Assembly: GCA_003222755.1 (NCBI GenBank)
Contig: QHXA01000323.1
Span: forward strand, 10,788-18,721
DNA from: Acidobacteriota bacterium
GTDB lineage: Bacteria > Acidobacteriota > Terriglobia > 20CM-2-55-15
DNA length: 7,934 nt
Direction: 5' to 3'
This document shows positions 6,468-7,934 of the stretch, one piece after another (the first letter of the stretch is position 1; each line of letters starts with the position of its first letter). A program made the position numbers and the translations under genes. Below the pieces are notes generated by a model. It made no database searches. It saw nothing but the letters and a program-made list of their open reading frames with translations, and was not told where the DNA came from.

Positions 6468-7557
6468 GCGCCGCCTTGCAGGGGTTCTCGCCCGGTTTCG
6501 GTTTCTCTCCGATAAGCAGGAAAGCCGGCGAGTAGGTTCTGCCGTCGCGCGGGAAACGATTCTCGGCTGCAGTAACGTAGTTGCCATCGTCGCCGGTGTT
6601 ATATCCAGGGGCCAGAACGTCAAACATGCTTTGGCCATTCTGGAACTGCGCTCCCGCCGACTCGATAGAGGTCCCAATGGGCCGCATATTTCCAAAAAAC
6701 GCCGCCTGCTGCCAGAAGTCGGTTCTCTTCATGCTGGCCAGGAAAAGATTCACGCTGTCGGCGTGACCGGCACCGTTGTGGCAGGAAAAGCAGTCCATGG
6801 TAATGCCGAGGAAGACGCGGCCGATATCCGACGTGACCTCATCGATCCAGTCCAGGCGGTTGAAACCTTTTAAGTGGTCGGTGTCGGTCCAGATGACGCA
6901 GCGATTCGAAACGTAGGCGGTGGGGTCATAGTATTGGGCAGTCGGAAGCCCCTTCGCATTCTTGGTCACCGGCGTAACGATGTCGTAGAACACTTCGTTG
7001 TAGGGGCGGTCCACCTTGATCCATTCTTTTGTCCAAAGGTGAAAACTGGCGTCGTCCGTTCTGAGCAATTCGCCATAGTGATACGCCCATTGATCGGCGA
7101 ATGCCTCCGTGCCAATCAGAGAGTCGATCAACTTGTCACGCTTGTTCGGATCCGTGTCGCTTAGGAATGCACGGACCTCATCGGGCGTCGGCAAAAGGCC
7201 TGTTGCATCCAGGTAGGCCCTTCGCAGAAACTCCGCATCACCCGACAAGGGCGCGTGTGGAATATGCTCGCGTTCCATCCTTCCAAACACGAATTCGTCG
7301 ACGAAATTTTTTCGAGGTATCGGCGCATAGGAAGCCCCAGTGCCCGGCAGCGCGGCGGCGACGGCTTGTGTCAGACGGCTAGCCTCCTTGGCCTTATCCT
7401 GATTCGAAAATAATTGCTCATGCGCCGCTTCAAGACGGTCGTCATTTATTTGCGGTTGGCCTGTCTGCGGCCGGCTTTGCTGAGGCAACTGCGCGCTGAC
7501 GGCAAGCGTCAAAAGCAAAACCATCGTGATCAGTGCGGCCAGCTTGGCGGGTTTCAC
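6400..7557 (-). CDS. DUF1549-type cytochrome-like protein, N-terminal part (frameshifted)
   Basis: The start is the GTG at 7557, preceded by GAGGAGG with 7-base spacing. It gives a classic signal peptide (KPAKLAALITMVLLLTLAVS-AQ). An ATG at 7608 in the same frame has no Shine-Dalgarno and would put 17 polar residues ahead of the signal. Residues about 85-340 fit DUF1549: FVDEFVFGRMERE, EFLRRAYLDATGLLPTPDEV, a haem-type motif CFSCH at 256-260 followed by NGAGH, and FPRDGRTYSPAFLLIGEKPK leading to GENP. After GENP (6481) the frame goes wrong and runs through nonsense to a stop at 6400, while the DUF1553 half resumes in another frame at 6467. Family members have roughly 17 residues at this point; here only 13-16 bases remain. 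First gene of the operon. These proteins are exported; their reaction is unknown. Confidence 0.85.
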   Translation of the reverse strand: MKPAKLAALITMVLLLTLAVSAQLPQQSRPQTGQPQINDDRLEAAHEQLFSNQDKAKEASRLTQAVAAALPGTGASYAPIPRKNFVDEFVFGRMEREHIPHAPLSGDAEFLRRAYLDATGLLPTPDEVRAFLSDTDPNKRDKLIDSLIGTEAFADQWAYHYGELLRTDDASFHLWTKEWIKVDRPYNEVFYDIVTPVTKNAKGLPTAQYYDPTAYVSNRCVIWTDTDHLKGFNRLDWIDEVTSDIGRVFLGITMDCFSCHNGAGHADSVNLFLASMKRTDFWQQAAFFGNMRPIGTSIESAGAQFQNGQSMFDVLAPGYNTGDDGNYVTAAENRFPRDGRTYSPAFLLIGEKPKPGENPCKAAHNGKHHLAEADGDRLGRAIRWF

Positions 7558-7564
7558 GTTTAGT

Positions 7565-7571
7565 CCTCCTC
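7565..7571 (-). promoter_or_regulatory. Shine-Dalgarno fixing the GTG start of the DUF1549 gene
   Basis: GAGGAGG on the minus strand, 7 bases before GTG 7557. It decides the start in favour of GTG over the upstream ATG at 7608, which lies only about 10-15 bases from the predicted transcription start and has no ribosome site. Confidence 0.75.
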
Positions 7572-7622
7572 GATTCTCGGGAGTGCTTAAGTTTCGTTTG
7601 TCGAACATTAATGCTGGTTAAC

Positions 7623-7652
7623 GTTATAGGTGTCCGCTGGTTTTCCTGTCAA
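7623..7652 (-). promoter_or_regulatory. Sigma70-type promoter of the minus-strand operon
   Basis: On the minus strand TTGACA (7647-7652) is followed after 18 bases by TATAAC (7623-7628). The -35 is a perfect match and the -10 has 5 of 6 consensus bases. Transcription would start near 7615-7617, giving a leader of about 58 bases before GTG 7557. No other promoter of this quality was noticed within the operon. Confidence 0.65.
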
Positions 7653-7671
7653 GCAATCCGGTACCCCTTGG

Positions 7672-7701
7672 TTGACAATCATCATCATCCTTATATATAG
7701 A
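7672..7701 (+). promoter_or_regulatory. Sigma70-type promoter of the amidohydrolase gene
   Basis: TTGACA (7672-7677) is followed by the run TATATATAGA. TATATA lies at 16-base spacing (7694-7699) or TATAGA at 18 (7696-7701). It points away from the operon promoter, and the two -35 boxes are only 19 bases apart. The space between them includes the palindrome GGTACC, a possible but unproven operator site. Confidence 0.6.
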
Positions 7702-7742
7702 CAAGCGACTATTCGAAGGACATCGTTGCGAAAGGGCAGGTC

Positions 7743-7934
7743 ATGAGGCATCGAATCTCGGGAGGGCGCATGTGCAGTGCGAGAGTGCTGGTAGTCCTAT
7801 TGGTCCTCGCAACATCTTCGACGGCCCTTGCGGCAAGCACGGCTATCAAGTTCGGCAAATTGGTCGATGGGACAGGACGCGTGTTCACCAACGCGGTCGT
7901 CATCGTCGAAGACGATCGCGTGCGAAGCGTCACA
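7743..7934 (+). CDS. Amidohydrolase, imidazolonepropionase-like (N-terminal part, runs off the window)
   Basis: The frame is open from ATG 7743 to the right edge (64 codons, no stop). After a signal-peptide-like stretch (VLVVLLVLATSSTALA) it reads IKFGKLVDGTGRVFTNAVVI and then VEDDRVRSV. This is the N-terminal beta-sandwich strand pattern of exported metal-dependent amidohydrolases of the imidazolonepropionase-like group. The metal-binding HxH would lie beyond the window. Two starts are possible: ATG 7743 with AAGGG six bases before it, or ATG 7770 with GGAGGG only three bases before it. The second gives a more usual signal peptide length. The gene is divergent from the operon and shares its promoter region. 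Homologues cleave cyclic amides or dipeptides; substrate unknown. Confidence 0.75.
   Translation, partial: MRHRISGGRMCSARVLVVLLVLATSSTALAASTAIKFGKLVDGTGRVFTNAVVIVEDDRVRSVT

Noticed and set aside
6465..6483. Programmed ribosomal frameshift in the DUF1549/DUF1553 gene
   Set aside because: No convincing slippery heptamer is seen, and the conserved residues expected between GENP and TVN are absent. A deletion explains this better than recoding.
7678..7690. Short ATC triplet repeat
   Set aside because: Only about four units within the promoter spacer; too short to call a repeat locus.

Overview
The window looks like a piece of an Acidobacteriota chromosome, perhaps from a soil metagenome. The basis is the gene families: a two-haem protein of the 'reaction-centre cytochrome c subunit' type without photosynthesis genes, a DUF1549/DUF1553 plus DUF1501 pair, and an imidazolonepropionase-like amidohydrolase. 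All of these are common together in Acidobacteriota and partly shared with Planctomycetota and Verrucomicrobiota. The assignment is an inference from families, not from a marker gene.

Layout. Plus strand, left end: the last 35 codons of an unrecognised gene (3-110), then an exported dihaem cytochrome (121-1224). A 145-base convergent gap with two small hairpins follows. From 7557 down to 1370 runs one minus-strand operon, in transcription order: DUF1549/DUF1553 cytochrome-like protein (broken by a frameshift), DUF1501 protein with a twin-arginine signal, exported SUMF1/FGE-fold protein, exported NTF2-like protein, a 22-codon hydrophobic micro-ORF, and an SLC13-family anion permease (broken). 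Junctions are very tight: 13 bases, a 4-base overlap, 2 bases, a 1-base overlap and a 4-base overlap. At the right end a divergent amidohydrolase gene starts at 7743 and runs off the window. Two near-consensus sigma70-type promoters sit back to back in 7623-7701 and drive the two directions.

How the genes may work together. Four consecutive products are predicted to be exported and the last is a membrane permease. The operon therefore reads as an envelope module in which periplasmic proteins act on a substrate and a DASS/SLC13 carrier moves a small anion. The substrate cannot be read from the sequence.

Most notable. (1) A perfect 71-base inverted repeat: bases 450-520, inside the second haem motif region of the cytochrome gene, reappear in inverted orientation at 1707-1777. 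There they replace a piece of the SLC13 permease gene and break its frame. (2) The DUF1549/DUF1553 gene has lost about 30-40 bases at a conserved point near 6467-6483, also breaking the frame. These are either two real lesions in one operon or assembly errors; raw reads would decide. (3) The micro-ORF (2783-2851) has a strong Shine-Dalgarno and overlaps both neighbours, so it looks translated and coupled to the permease.
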